From NCBI RefSeq assembly GCF_900108115.1, contig NZ_FTPU01000002.1, positions 98,679 through 162,678 of the forward strand: a DNA stretch of 64,000 nt, in the 5' to 3' direction. This stretch comes from Epilithonimonas bovis DSM 19482 (GTDB lineage Bacteria; Bacteroidota; Bacteroidia; Flavobacteriales; Weeksellaceae). Below the pieces are notes generated by a model that worked only from the letters and a program-made list of their open reading frames with translations, was not told where the DNA came from and did not search any database. The position numbers were made by a program, and so were the translations under genes. Of the stretch, positions 18,071-27,628 are shown piece after piece (the first letter of the stretch is position 1; each line of letters begins with the position of its first letter).

Positions 18071-18925
18071 ATGATCAACAAATTAGCAGCTTCCGAACTG
18101 GTTCTTAACGATGACGGAAGTGTTTACCACCTCAATCTTCTGCCCGAAGATCTTGCGGGAAAAGTGATTTTGGTAGGCGATCCGGACAGGGTTCCCAAAG
18201 TGTCAAAATTATTTGATAAAATTGAAGTAAAAAAGAATAAAAGAGAATTTTACACCCATACGGGCACGCTGCGTGGCGAGAGGATTACCGTGATGTCTAC
18301 AGGTATCGGGACAGAAAATATCGATATAGTAATGAATGAGCTGGATGCTCTGGTGAATATTGACCTAAAAGAAAAAGAATTCAAAAAAGAGCATCAGTCG
18401 CTGGAGCTTTTCCGCCTGGGAACCTGTGGCAGCGTGAACCCTGATATTGAAGTCGACAATATGCTGGTCACCGAAAATGTGGTAGGTCTCGACGGGCTTT
18501 TGCACTTCTATCAGGATTATCAATTTGAGAATGAATTCAGCAAGAATTTTCTGGAAAAATTCCCTTATGAGAACATCAAACCTATGCTCTATTTCTCGGA
18601 TTGGGCCAAAGATATCTCAGGCTATTATGCGGATGCAAAATACAAAGGAAACACAGCAACATTTCCAGGATTCTATGCTCCACAAGGTCGCCAGCTAAGA
18701 TTAAAAGCGCTGGATGACCAGTTCCTGGAAACCCTTAATGACCTGGGCGTATCCAATTTTGAAATGGAGACCTCCGCGATCTATGGCTTATCAAAACTAT
18801 TGGGGCACAAAGCCTTAACGGTGAATTGTGTGATTGCCAACAGACGACGTGGCGAGTTTGCCAGCGATCATCACGCTTCAGAAAAAATGATGATAGAATG
18901 GGTATTGGACCGTATCATTAAATAA
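18071..18925 (+). CDS. nucleoside phosphorylase (uridine phosphorylase-like)
   Basis: A 284-residue member of the nucleoside phosphorylase I family, which splits nucleosides into base and ribose 1-phosphate. Visible motifs are VILVGDPDRVPKVS (phosphate site), GIGTENIDIVMNEL, RLGTCGSVNPDI, and the late NFEMETSAIYGLSKLLGH with the ribose-binding Met-Glu. Length is slightly above that of E. coli uridine phosphorylase. The base preference cannot be decided by eye. It is transcribed alone, in nucleotide salvage. Confidence 0.88.
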   Translation: MINKLAASELVLNDDGSVYHLNLLPEDLAGKVILVGDPDRVPKVSKLFDKIEVKKNKREFYTHTGTLRGERITVMSTGIGTENIDIVMNELDALVNIDLKEKEFKKEHQSLELFRLGTCGSVNPDIEVDNMLVTENVVGLDGLLHFYQDYQFENEFSKNFLEKFPYENIKPMLYFSDWAKDISGYYADAKYKGNTATFPGFYAPQGRQLRLKALDDQFLETLNDLGVSNFEMETSAIYGLSKLLGHKALTVNCVIANRRRGEFASDHHASEKMMIEWVLDRIIK

Positions 18926-19094
18926 TTCTATCAATCATACAACAATATTAAAGGCAGTATTTTCTAAGGAATTGCTGCTTTTTGTTTTATTTATAATTTA
19001 ATTAACATTCCTTAAGATTTAACGGCATCTTAATTGGATAAACTGTAGCATCAATTCAAATCAAATTTTTTAATAATCAAAAAAACAAAGTATT

Positions 19095-19433
19095 ATGAGC
19101 ACACAAGAAGAACAATACAATGATGCAGAAAGAGCTGTAAACAGAACTGAGAATTCATTAGAAAACGCTGCTGACCATGCAAAAAATAAAGTAAGCGAAT
19201 ATGCCGACAAAGCCCGTTCTTATATAGAAGAACAGAAAAGCAAAAATGAGACACCAACCAAGGAAGGCTTCTTTGAGAATCTAAAATCTAATGTCGCTGA
19301 TGCATGGGAAGATACCAAGGATTTTGCTGACAAAGCGTGGGAAGCTACAAAAGATACCGCTTCCGATGCCTGGGAAAAAACCAAAGATGCAGCTGAAGAC
19401 GTAAAAGCAGAAGTAAGAAAAGCAACCAATTAG
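19095..19433 (+). CDS. small amphipathic repeat protein (YtxH/LEA-like)
   Basis: A 112-residue, highly charged protein without signal peptide or hydrophobic segment. From about residue 65 an 11-residue period is plain: AWEDTKDFADK, AWEATKDTASD, AWEKTKDAAED. This pattern predicts long amphipathic helices like those of group 3 LEA, apolipoprotein-like and YtxH proteins, which are often stress-induced and bind membranes or protect proteins. The N-terminal half is also helical (ENAADHAKNKVSEYADKA). A strong terminator follows. Role is inferred from composition only. Confidence 0.75.
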   Translation: MSTQEEQYNDAERAVNRTENSLENAADHAKNKVSEYADKARSYIEEQKSKNETPTKEGFFENLKSNVADAWEDTKDFADKAWEATKDTASDAWEKTKDAAEDVKAEVRKATN

Positions 19434-19459
19434 TTTTTAAGTTAGTAATAGTTTTTCAG

Positions 19460-19492
19460 AAAGGAGAAGACGGTTTCCCGCTCTTCTCCTTT
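19460..19492 (+). terminator. intrinsic terminator
   Basis: The arms AAAGGAGAAGA and TCTTCTCCTTT flank a short loop, and T residues follow. It ends the amphipathic-protein gene. Confidence 0.85.
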
Positions 19493-19581
19493 TATGTTGT
19501 TAACTAGCACTTAATACCAATTTTCACCCACATTATTTTTTATACAAACATTAATTGTTTAGTTTTACAAAGTTAAATTCA

Positions 19582-19589
19582 TATCTTTG
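19582..19589 (+). promoter_or_regulatory. -7 promoter box (TATCTTTG), probably leaderless transcript
   Basis: An exact TAnnTTTG match ends only 5 bases before the ATG of the sigma-54 activator, so transcription would begin almost at the start codon. Confidence 0.55.
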
Positions 19590-19594
19590 CATCT

Positions 19595-20779
19595 ATGCAG
19601 AAAATCTTAATAGTAGAAGACGAAAAAGCGATATCTGGCGTTTTGCACAGTATCCTGTCTGATGAATTACCAGAATACGAATTCGAGATTGCAGAAGACG
19701 GTCTTGAAGGCTTCAAATTTATTGAAAAGGAAGATTTTGCACTGGTGATTTCTGACATCAAAATGCCAAAAATATCCGGTACAGAGTTGCTTAAGCAGAG
19801 CCTGCAACTGAAACCGGAAAGCACATTCGTCATGATATCCGGCCATGCCGATATTGAGACTGCCGTAAGCTGCCTAAAAGAAGGCGCGTACGATTTTATC
19901 TCAAAACCGATTGATATCAACAGGCTGATGACCAGTGTAAAAAATGCTTTGCACAAAGGTGATCTTCAAAAAGATAACAAATACCTGAAGCAAGAGAATA
20001 CGCAGCTTAAGAAAAAAGTCAATAAAAAATACCAAATGATTGGCGAATCTGCGGCGCTCAAAAAAATCCAGGATATTATAGATAAAGTAGCTCCGTCTGA
20101 TGCAAGAGTCCTGATAACCGGGCCTAACGGATCGGGGAAAGAATTGGTTGCACACGCCATCCACTCGCAAAGCGAAAGAAGCCGTGGGCCTATGGTGGAG
20201 GTTAACTGTGCCGCAATACCGTCTGAGCTGATAGAAAGTGAACTCTTTGGGCATGTAAAAGGCTCTTTTACCGGTGCTATCAAGGATAAGTCAGGTAAAT
20301 TTGAACAGGCCACCGGCGGGACTATATTTCTAGATGAGATTGGCGATATGAGCCTTGTTGCCCAGGCCAAGGTTTTGCGTGCCCTGCAGGAAAGCAAAGT
20401 ATCTCCGGTAGGTAGTGATAAAGAGATTAAAGTTGATGTACGTGTAATAGCTGCAACCAACAAAGATCTTGCAAAGGAAATTGCTGCAGGAAAATTTAGA
20501 GAAGATTTATTTCACAGGCTGTCTGTAATCGAAATTAACGTCCCTTCTCTTAATGACAGGAAAGAAGATATCCCATTGCTGGTCCAATATTTTACCCAGC
20601 TGATTGCCAATGATAATGGCACATCTCCTAAAAAATTTGATGATCAGTCTCTCAAAGCATTACAACAATATGACTGGACGGGTAATATCAGAGAACTGAG
20701 AAACGTTGTAGAACGTCTTATTATTTTAGGCGCTGATCCTGTGACCGCTGATGATGTTACCAACTTTGTAAAAAAGTAA
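19595..20779 (+). CDS. sigma-54-interacting response regulator (NtrC type) lacking a DNA-binding domain
   Basis: A 394-residue protein. Residues 1-120 are a receiver domain with the phospho-acceptor Asp54 (VISDIKMP). Residues about 145-375 are the AAA+ activator domain: Walker A GPNGSGKE, the sigma-54 contact loop ELFGHVKGSFTGA (a GAFTGA variant), Walker B GGTIFLDEIGDM and sensor II IRELRNVVERL. The protein stops after VTADDVTNFVKK, and a terminator follows within 30 bases, so the usual C-terminal Fis-type helix-turn-helix is absent. It should still be able to remodel sigma-54 RNA polymerase, perhaps from solution. No partner kinase is adjacent. Confidence 0.92.
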   Translation: MQKILIVEDEKAISGVLHSILSDELPEYEFEIAEDGLEGFKFIEKEDFALVISDIKMPKISGTELLKQSLQLKPESTFVMISGHADIETAVSCLKEGAYDFISKPIDINRLMTSVKNALHKGDLQKDNKYLKQENTQLKKKVNKKYQMIGESAALKKIQDIIDKVAPSDARVLITGPNGSGKELVAHAIHSQSERSRGPMVEVNCAAIPSELIESELFGHVKGSFTGAIKDKSGKFEQATGGTIFLDEIGDMSLVAQAKVLRALQESKVSPVGSDKEIKVDVRVIAATNKDLAKEIAAGKFREDLFHRLSVIEINVPSLNDRKEDIPLLVQYFTQLIANDNGTSPKKFDDQSLKALQQYDWTGNIRELRNVVERLIILGADPVTADDVTNFVKK

Positions 20780-20805
20780 TTCCACCAAATTAATTTATAA
20801 AATAG

Positions 20806-20837
20806 AAAAACCAAAGCTATGGCTTTGGTTTTTTTTT
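20806..20837. terminator. bidirectional intrinsic terminator
   Basis: The hairpin AAAAACCAAAGC / GCTTTGGTTTTT with a long T run lies between two convergent genes. It can serve both. Confidence 0.85.
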
Positions 20838-20857
20838 GCTGAATTCCCAGGAAAATC

Positions 20858-21553
20858 TTAACAGATGAGAAGCAAACGTAATTGCCCGTCTTTTTCCTCA
20901 GGCGCTCTGTGGACACAAGGTAAAACTTCCTGACCAGGATGATCTACAGCCAATCTCCAAAGATTGCCATTCCCAAGGTTTGTGGGTTGGGCTCCTGGCA
21001 AAGCCTGATAATGAAGATCAAAATAATTATCGGCCAAAAATTCCTCAAAGTCTTTACTCGAATCATCATATAATTGCATCAGTTTTTCCCGAATCTCCGG
21101 GATATCCATTTTTCTTATGCATTCCTGATTGGGCACTATATCACTCGCAGCGCCATAATAGGTGCACAAAAAGGTATCTGTGGCTACAGGCGATCGGTCT
21201 ACATGATAAGAATAGACGTCTGTAGAAATATAATCTAAACTATCATCTCGGTCATAGCATCTGATAAGATTAAGCGATGGTGAGCCACCATAATCTGTTA
21301 ATAACAACAAATCATTCATAATAATTCCCCTGGCTTCTTCACCTGCCGGTAGCAACTGAAGCGAATTAAGATCATCAATAGAAATTTCAGTAATGTTACT
21401 GCTTAATGTTAACTTATCTACAATCTCCTGAAAATCAGCCACCAAGTTTCTTTGCCAGCAAACGGCATTATTATCATTGTGAAACCTGTGCCCAATCAAG
21501 TCCTGAAAGTTGGAAACTATAGCAACCTGATTGCTCTCCTTAATTTTGTTCAT
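20858..21553 (-). CDS. DUF1826-like protein
   Basis: A 231-residue soluble protein without signal peptide. I recognise weak similarity to DUF1826 proteins: a central YSYHVDRSPVATDTFLCTYYG segment resembles the family's HVD...TY-G block (His117, Asp119), and the C-terminal VHRAPEEKDGQLRLLL resembles its HRSP...RLLL block (His215). In other bacteria such genes sometimes occur with zinc-homeostasis genes, which are not seen here. The conserved histidines could bind metal; this is inference. It converges with the sigma-54 activator gene. Confidence 0.6.
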   Translation of the reverse strand: MNKIKESNQVAIVSNFQDLIGHRFHNDNNAVCWQRNLVADFQEIVDKLTLSSNITEISIDDLNSLQLLPAGEEARGIIMNDLLLLTDYGGSPSLNLIRCYDRDDSLDYISTDVYSYHVDRSPVATDTFLCTYYGAASDIVPNQECIRKMDIPEIREKLMQLYDDSSKDFEEFLADNYFDLHYQALPGAQPTNLGNGNLWRLAVDHPGQEVLPCVHRAPEEKDGQLRLLLIC

Positions 21554-21746
21554 GATCTTAAAAACTCTCTAAAATTAATAAAAATATCAGCAAAAATTTC
21601 ATTAAAACTCCTTTTATCTCACACCCGACAGATTAGCCAATGTTTCAAGAAGCAATGTCGGTCTGAAAGGTTTTGCGTACTTTTGCATATTCTGGCAAAC
21701 AGCTACGGTTATTGAGGTGTTTGCTTAAAAATTAAAGATTACAATA

Positions 21747-23111
21747 ATGAAATTTCTTGATAAAACATACACCCAACAGACGCTTAAGTTAGCTCTGCCG
21801 GTAATGCTGACACAGGTTGGACAGGTCTCTGTAAACCTGTTTGACAACATTATTGTGGGGAAACTTTTGGGGGCTCAGGCGCTGGCATCGGTATCGTTGG
21901 GTAATGCGTTGTTTTTTTCAATTTTCGTATTGGCGTTGGGATTCTCGTTTGCGATTCCGCCATTGGTATCAGAGGCTAATTCTCAACAGAAACACGATGT
22001 TATTAATTCGGTTTTCAGGCACGGTTTTATCATCAACTTAGGAATCGGAACCTTACTCATGGTCATCCTGCTATGTGCCCTTCCGCTCATTTATCATATG
22101 GATCAGCCAAAAGAGATCATCCCGAATACAATCAGTTTCCTGAGTATCATGGCCTTTACAATGATCCCATTTATGATTTTCCAGACGATGAGGGAAGTAT
22201 CAGAGGGACTATCGTTTACAATTGGGGTAACCAAAGCTACGATTATCGCCAACGTCATCAACATCATCCTGAATTATGTTTTTATCAAAGGGCTTTTTGG
22301 ACTGCCGGCGATGGGCGTTCAGGGTTCTGCACTGGCTACCCTGTTGGCAAGAATCTTCATGGTCGTTTTCCTGTATTATGTATTGGTAAAAGAGCCTAAA
22401 ACCAGAAAGTATGTTAAGGCATTTTCCCTTAAAATAGCATCTTTCAGCAGAGAGATGTTTAAGAAAATGATAAAACTGGGTTTGCCAACAGCGTTGCAGA
22501 TGTTTTTTGAAGTAACAGCCTTTGCCGCAGCGGCCTTCATTTGCGGGTTGATCAGTTCCACTGATATTGCATCGCATCAGATTGCACTTTCTATGGCATC
22601 ATTCACTTTTAACCTTTGTATCGGTTTCAGTGTAGCATCAACCGTGATGATTGGCAACCGAATGGGCGTCGGCGATTATAAAGGGCTTAGAAAAATCGGG
22701 ATCAATAATTTTAAATTAACGTTGATCTATATGGGATTCTGCGGACTGATGTTTATCCTTTTCCGAAATATACTGCCGCATTTTTTTACCAAAGAAAGTG
22801 ATGTTTTAGTAATCAACCTGGCTTCAAAATTAATGATTGTGGCCGCATTTTTTCAGCTTTCTGATGGGATTCAGGTGACAGCGCTGGGATGCCTGAGAGG
22901 GATCCAAGATGTAAAAATACCGAGTATCATTACCTTTGTAGCCTATTGGGTTTTCACAATTCCGGTTGGTTTTTTCCTGTGTGTCACGTTGAAAATGGGA
23001 GCGTTCGGGATGTGGATTGCGCTGGGAATCGGCTTGACCATTTCCGCCATTTTTTTGGTAATCAGGTTCCTGAGACTGAGCAAAAGGAGAGCTTTGGCTT
23101 TAACTAATTAA
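21747..23111 (+). CDS. MATE-family multidrug/metabolite efflux transporter
   Basis: A 454-residue membrane protein with about twelve hydrophobic segments arranged as two MatE repeats, starting LALPVMLTQVGQVSVNLFDNIIVGKLLGA and, in the second half, MIKLGLPTALQMFFEVTAFAAA. The repeated start pattern (LP..L...) is the MATE hallmark. Length is standard. Members exchange Na+ or H+ for organic cations. A TACTTTTG box lies near 21680. The gene stands alone; the substrate is unknown. Confidence 0.92.
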   Translation: MKFLDKTYTQQTLKLALPVMLTQVGQVSVNLFDNIIVGKLLGAQALASVSLGNALFFSIFVLALGFSFAIPPLVSEANSQQKHDVINSVFRHGFIINLGIGTLLMVILLCALPLIYHMDQPKEIIPNTISFLSIMAFTMIPFMIFQTMREVSEGLSFTIGVTKATIIANVINIILNYVFIKGLFGLPAMGVQGSALATLLARIFMVVFLYYVLVKEPKTRKYVKAFSLKIASFSREMFKKMIKLGLPTALQMFFEVTAFAAAAFICGLISSTDIASHQIALSMASFTFNLCIGFSVASTVMIGNRMGVGDYKGLRKIGINNFKLTLIYMGFCGLMFILFRNILPHFFTKESDVLVINLASKLMIVAAFFQLSDGIQVTALGCLRGIQDVKIPSIITFVAYWVFTIPVGFFLCVTLKMGAFGMWIALGIGLTISAIFLVIRFLRLSKRRALALTN

Positions 23112-23272
23112 TTTATTACAAAAGCGCTTTTTATTCATTAATGAAATATTAAGTCGCCTAGTTGAAGCTAAAAATGCCTTCAGTGGCATTGTGCAAAACA
23201 TTGAGTAAAGCTGTCACACTGACCGGAGCCGAAGCGCTCCTATCAACATCTGTTTTGAACAGTGAATTGCAC

Positions 23273-23354
23273 GCAGCCCGACTTGAGCGGTTATCCTTTT
23301 TGCGAGAGGCCATGCCGAGCAAAAAGATAATAGCGGAAGGCGGAATAGCTGCCC
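23273..23354. repeat. intergenic stem-loop repeat, type A (short copy)
   Basis: This copy fills most of the 313-base gap between the MATE gene and argS. It runs from GCAGCCCGACTTGAGCGG to GCGGAATAGCTGCCC. The arms ATCCTTTTTGC and GCAAAAAGAT pair closely around a short GC-rich centre, and the outer GCAGC / GCTGC also pair. The same outer sequences recur at 38456, 43083 and 48709. Confidence 0.75.
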
Positions 23355-23398
23355 TAATAATTATTATTAATTGGCGCGAAAAACCTATTTTAAATTTT

Positions 23399-23406
23399 TA
23401 AATTTG
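23399..23406 (+). promoter_or_regulatory. -7 promoter box (TAAATTTG) for argS
   Basis: TAAATTTGC lies 17 bases before the argS ATG and matches TAnnTTTG. Confidence 0.55.
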
Positions 23407-23423
23407 CAACACAAAAATTTGAC

Positions 23424-25187
23424 ATGAATATCAAACAGCATATACAATCCAAACTAACAGAGATTATTGCCAAACTGTATGGCATAGATAATGTGAACCT
23501 GGATGTCCAAAAAAATAAAACCGAGTTTGATGGTGATTTTACCATTGTTATATTCCCGTTGGTAAAACTGGCTAAAAAAAGCCCGGATATCATTGGAAAT
23601 GAACTTGGAAATGAGGTTAAAGCGCAAATTGATTTTATAGAAAACGTAAGTGTTGTAAAGGGTTTCCTTAATCTTAAAATCAAAGACCAAGTTTTTGCGG
23701 ATCAATTATCAGAAATTCAACAGGATTTTGACTCGGTTACGCCAAAAAATCAGACTGTAATGGTGGAATATTCTTCTCCCAATACCAACAAACCGCTCCA
23801 CCTTGGCCACATCCGTAACAATCTGCTCGGCTATTCTGTTGCAGAAATCCTAAAGGCGGACGGCTATAATGTTATCAAAACCCAAATCATCAATGACCGC
23901 GGTATCCATATCTGCAAATCTATGCTGGCATGGGAAAAATTTGGGAATGGTGAAACGCCGGACTCCACAGGCCTGAAAGGCGATAAACTGGTTGGGAATT
24001 ATTATGTAGAATTTGATAAACTCTATAAATCCGAAATCAAAGCGCAGGTTGCTGACGGCGTAGAGGAAGAAACAGCAAAAAAACAGGCACCATCGATTTT
24101 AGAAGCGCAAGAAATGCTCCTGAAGTGGGAACAGAACGATCCACAGGTTCGCCAACTTTGGGAAATGATGAATGCCTGGGTCTATGCAGGGTTTAACCAG
24201 ACTTATGCAAGATTAGGCGTTAATTTTGATCAGGTTCAGTACGAGAGCAATACTTATATTCTTGGGAAAGATCTGATCCACAAAGGTTTGTCAGACGGCG
24301 TTCTTTATAAAAAAGAAGATGGTTCTGTATGGTGTGACCTGACAGACGAAGGCCTTGATCAAAAACTTCTGCTGCGATCCGACGGAACTTCGGTTTACAT
24401 GACCCAGGATTTGGGAACGGCCGTAGAGCGTTTTAAAAACAACGATATCCAAAAGTTGATTTATACTGTTGGTAATGAGCAGGATTACCACTTTCAGGTT
24501 CTGTTTAAAATCCTGAAAAAATTAGGATACCAATGGGCAGACCAGCTGTACCACCTGTCTTACGGAATGGTAGAGTTACCGGAAGGTAAAATGAAATCCC
24601 GCGAAGGGACTGTGGTAGATGCCGATGATCTAATCCAGGAAATGTACCAGACCGCAAAAGAAAAATCTCAGGAGTTGGGGAAATTGGAAACACTTTCTGA
24701 AGAAGACAAAGAAAAATCCTATGAAACGGTTGGCCTTGGTGCGTTGAAATATTTTATCCTGAAGGTAGATCCCAAAAAGAAAATGATGTTTAATCCGGCA
24801 GAAAGTATTGATTTCAATGGTAATACAGGGCCGTTTATACAATACACTTATGCAAGGATCCAGTCTCTTTTGGCTAAGGCTGATTATTCCGCAAAAGGAG
24901 ATACTGCTAATTACCTCCCCAATGAAAGTGAGAAAGACCTGATTATGCTTTTAGCTGAATTACGGGATGTGATAAGCAAAGCAGCCGAATCCCTCAGCCC
25001 GGCGCTGGTAGCAAATTATGTGTATGAACTGGTAAAAACTTACAACTCTTTTTATCAAAACAACCCTATCCTTAATCAGGAAAATGAAGCGGCAAAACAG
25101 TTCCGGCTTCAGTTATCGGATATTACCGGCAGAACTATCAAAAAATGCCTGTCCCTTTTAGGAATCAACGTGGTGAACAGAATGTAA
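23424..25187 (+). CDS. argS: arginine--tRNA ligase
   Basis: A 587-residue class I aminoacyl-tRNA synthetase charging tRNA-Arg. The HIGH motif appears as NKPLHLGHIRNNLLG (about residue 120). A KMSKS-like site is seen at GKMKSREGTVVDADDL, and the DALR anticodon-binding domain closes the protein (QYTYARIQSL onwards, ending CLSLLGINVVNRM). The N-terminal additional domain typical of ArgRS covers residues 1-100. Length fits. It stands alone with its own promoter and terminator, apart from the arginine biosynthesis genes 18 kb away. Confidence 0.97.
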   Translation: MNIKQHIQSKLTEIIAKLYGIDNVNLDVQKNKTEFDGDFTIVIFPLVKLAKKSPDIIGNELGNEVKAQIDFIENVSVVKGFLNLKIKDQVFADQLSEIQQDFDSVTPKNQTVMVEYSSPNTNKPLHLGHIRNNLLGYSVAEILKADGYNVIKTQIINDRGIHICKSMLAWEKFGNGETPDSTGLKGDKLVGNYYVEFDKLYKSEIKAQVADGVEEETAKKQAPSILEAQEMLLKWEQNDPQVRQLWEMMNAWVYAGFNQTYARLGVNFDQVQYESNTYILGKDLIHKGLSDGVLYKKEDGSVWCDLTDEGLDQKLLLRSDGTSVYMTQDLGTAVERFKNNDIQKLIYTVGNEQDYHFQVLFKILKKLGYQWADQLYHLSYGMVELPEGKMKSREGTVVDADDLIQEMYQTAKEKSQELGKLETLSEEDKEKSYETVGLGALKYFILKVDPKKKMMFNPAESIDFNGNTGPFIQYTYARIQSLLAKADYSAKGDTANYLPNESEKDLIMLLAELRDVISKAAESLSPALVANYVYELVKTYNSFYQNNPILNQENEAAKQFRLQLSDITGRTIKKCLSLLGINVVNRM

Positions 25188-25203
25188 TCTCAAAATACAA
25201 TAC

Positions 25204-25241
25204 AAAAAAAATGTCGGAAACAAGTTTCCGACTTTTTTTTT
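25204..25241. terminator. bidirectional intrinsic terminator
   Basis: The hairpin GTCGGAAAC / GTTTCCGAC (25213-25232) is flanked by A and T runs. It sits between the convergent argS and recQ genes. Confidence 0.88.
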
Positions 25242-27450
25242 AGTTAGCTACATCGCTAATAAACTTTATCCTGAGAATCCGTACCTCATCATCGGTAAGA
25301 TCGTCTCCATACTCAGCAAGCAAAGTTTTCATACTGTCACTTTCTGAGTTTTTCATAAAATCCATAAAATCGTCTACCACATCTTCATCAAAGTTTTCAT
25401 CAATATAATAATCAATATTGAGCTTGGTACCCTGGTAAACGATACTTTCCAATTCAGAAAGCAAATCACTCATAGATAGATGTTTGGCCTTGGCAATATC
25501 CTCGAGATCAATTTTCTTATCGGTATTTTGTATAATAAATACTTTGTGGCTGGATTTGTTGGCCACCTGCTTCATCACGAGATCCTGAGTTCTCTCGATA
25601 CCATTGTCTTCTACATACTTTTTAATAAAATCGGCGAAATCTTTTCCGTATTTTCGGGCTTTACCCTCACCTACACCATAGATTTTAGCAACCTCTTCTA
25701 CAGTTACAGGATATTGCACCGTCATATCCTCAAGGCTCGGATCCATAAAGACAGTGTATGGCGGTATACCGTGTTTCTTGGCAATTGTTTTCCGTAGTTC
25801 TTTGAGCTGCCCAAATAAAACCTGATCCAGACCGCCACCAGCCTGAATCTGAATCTGATCGCTGTCCGATTTCTGCTTGATTTGTGAAAGATCATACTCA
25901 CGGTCTTCTGCGATGAGAAAAGCATCTTTGTATTGCCCTGCTATCAGTTGGTTTCCTTTTTCAGAAATCTTTAAAACCCCATACGTTTCTATATCTTTTT
26001 TCAAAAAATCCTGTACGGTAGCCTGTCTTATAATAGATTTCCAATAGTTATCGGTTTTTGATTTACCAAAACCAAAAAAAGGTGTCTGCTCCAGTTTATA
26101 TGATTTGGTAACTGCCGACTCTTTCCCTACAATAATGGATATCAGGTCTTTGGTACGAAATTTCTCACCCAGTGATTTAATCATCTCGAGGACTTTTTTC
26201 AGGTCATCACCAGCATCTACCAGTTTAGGCGGATTTTGAGAATTATCACACATTTTGGCACCGTCACCATTAACAGGATCAAATTTCTCCCCAAAATAAT
26301 AGAGCAAATACTGCCGGCGGCTCATAGAGGTCTCCGCATAGCCAACCACTTCGTTCAGCAACTGAAGGCCTATTTCACGTTCCGAGACTGGTTTCTGAGC
26401 CAAAAATTTCTCCAGTTTTTCTATATCCTTGGGATCATAAAAAGCCAGGCAATACCCTTCTCCTCCATCTCTTCCGGCGCGGCCGGTTTCCTGATAATAA
26501 CTTTCCAGGGACTTTGGGATATCATAATGGATCACAAATCTTACGTCAGGCTTGTCAATCCCCATCCCAAAAGCTATGGTTGCAACAATGACATCCACTT
26601 CTTCCATCAGGAACTTATCCTGATTAGCGACTCTGGTTTTCTGGTCAAGGCCAGCATGATAAGGCAATGCATTGATACCATTAACCTGCAACAGCTGAGC
26701 AAATTCTTCTACTTTTCTGCGGCTGAGGCAATACACGATACCGGATTTACCTTTATGCTGGTTGATAAATTTAACAATCTCTTTATCCACATTCACTTTT
26801 GGACGGATCTCATAAAAAAGATTGGCACGGTTAAAACTTTCCTTATAAACCACAGCATTATTCATCCCCAAAGTTTTTTGGATGTCATCCTGCACTTTAG
26901 GCGTGGCTGTCGCTGTAAGCGCAATGACAGGAACATCGGCAATCCTGTCGATAATCCCTTTCAGGTTCCTGTATTCCGGGCGAAAATCATGTCCCCATTC
27001 CGAAATACAGTGCGCCTCATCTATAGCCACAAAAGAAATTTTCACAGCGCGGAGAAACTCCAGGTATTCTTCTTTTATAAGCGATTCCGGAGCGACATAC
27101 AGCAACTTTGTTTTGCCGTTGGTAATATCATCCATTACCTGTTTTGTCTGGGATTTGTTGAGAGAAGAATTAAGCACGTGAGCCACACCCTCGTCTGATG
27201 ACAAACCATTGACGGCGTCTACCTGATTTTTCATCAGCGCAATTAGCGGTGAAACAACAATCGCGGTACCTTCGGAGATCAGGGCAGGCAGCTGGTAACA
27301 TAATGATTTGCCACCTCCTGTCGGCATCAGTACAAATACATCCTTACCGCTAAGCAGGTCTGTAATAATCTGTTCCTGTTGGCCTTTGAATTTTGAAAAT
27401 CCAAAATATTTTTTGAGTTCTGCAGATAAGTTGATGTCTTTTATGTCCAT
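25240..27450 (-). CDS. recQ: ATP-dependent DNA helicase RecQ
   Basis: A 736-residue 3'-5' helicase of recombinational repair. The SF2 motifs are in order: Walker [16 protein letters not shown] (about residue 45), [22 protein letters not shown], the motif V/VI region [19 protein letters not shown] and [12 protein letters not shown]. The RQC region follows, including a zinc-site remnant (MCDNSQNPP). An HRDC domain is seen around residues 530-610, and there is an extra C-terminal helical tail ending [15 protein letters not shown]. It is longer than E. coli RecQ because of this tail, which is common in Bacteroidota. It is divergent from kpsF. Confidence 0.95.
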   Translation of the reverse strand: MDIKDINLSAELKKYFGFSKFKGQQEQIITDLLSGKDVFVLMPTGGGKSLCYQLPALISEGTAIVVSPLIALMKNQVDAVNGLSSDEGVAHVLNSSLNKSQTKQVMDDITNGKTKLLYVAPESLIKEEYLEFLRAVKISFVAIDEAHCISEWGHDFRPEYRNLKGIIDRIADVPVIALTATATPKVQDDIQKTLGMNNAVVYKESFNRANLFYEIRPKVNVDKEIVKFINQHKGKSGIVYCLSRRKVEEFAQLLQVNGINALPYHAGLDQKTRVANQDKFLMEEVDVIVATIAFGMGIDKPDVRFVIHYDIPKSLESYYQETGRAGRDGGEGYCLAFYDPKDIEKLEKFLAQKPVSEREIGLQLLNEVVGYAETSMSRRQYLLYYFGEKFDPVNGDGAKMCDNSQNPPKLVDAGDDLKKVLEMIKSLGEKFRTKDLISIIVGKESAVTKSYKLEQTPFFGFGKSKTDNYWKSIIRQATVQDFLKKDIETYGVLKISEKGNQLIAGQYKDAFLIAEDREYDLSQIKQKSDSDQIQIQAGGGLDQVLFGQLKELRKTIAKKHGIPPYTVFMDPSLEDMTVQYPVTVEEVAKIYGVGEGKARKYGKDFADFIKKYVEDNGIERTQDLVMKQVANKSSHKVFIIQNTDKKIDLEDIAKAKHLSMSDLLSELESIVYQGTKLNIDYYIDENFDEDVVDDFMDFMKNSESDSMKTLLAEYGDDLTDDEVRILRIKFISDVAN

Positions 27451-27529
27451 CCTTAAATATAGTTTGCTAAATTTGCATTGTATTAATGGTGATAAATAAC
27501 GCCAATAATCCCGGACTGACGGGATAAAA

Positions 27530-27553
27530 AAATGAAGCTGAAAAACTTCATTT
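27530..27553 (+). other. hairpin in the kpsF leader
   Basis: The arms AAATGAAG and CTTCATTT pair around an 8-base loop. A smaller hairpin TCCCG / CGGGA precedes it at 27509-27524. Both lie between the divergent recQ and kpsF starts, downstream of a plus-strand TAAATTTG box at 27468. They may be leader RNA structures. No T run marks them as a clear terminator. Confidence 0.4.
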
Positions 27554-27628
27554 GTTATGGGTTAATTATTACCGTGAAGGTACAAAATAAATATTATTAA
27601 AAAAAATAATTAAAACGCTTCACATATT

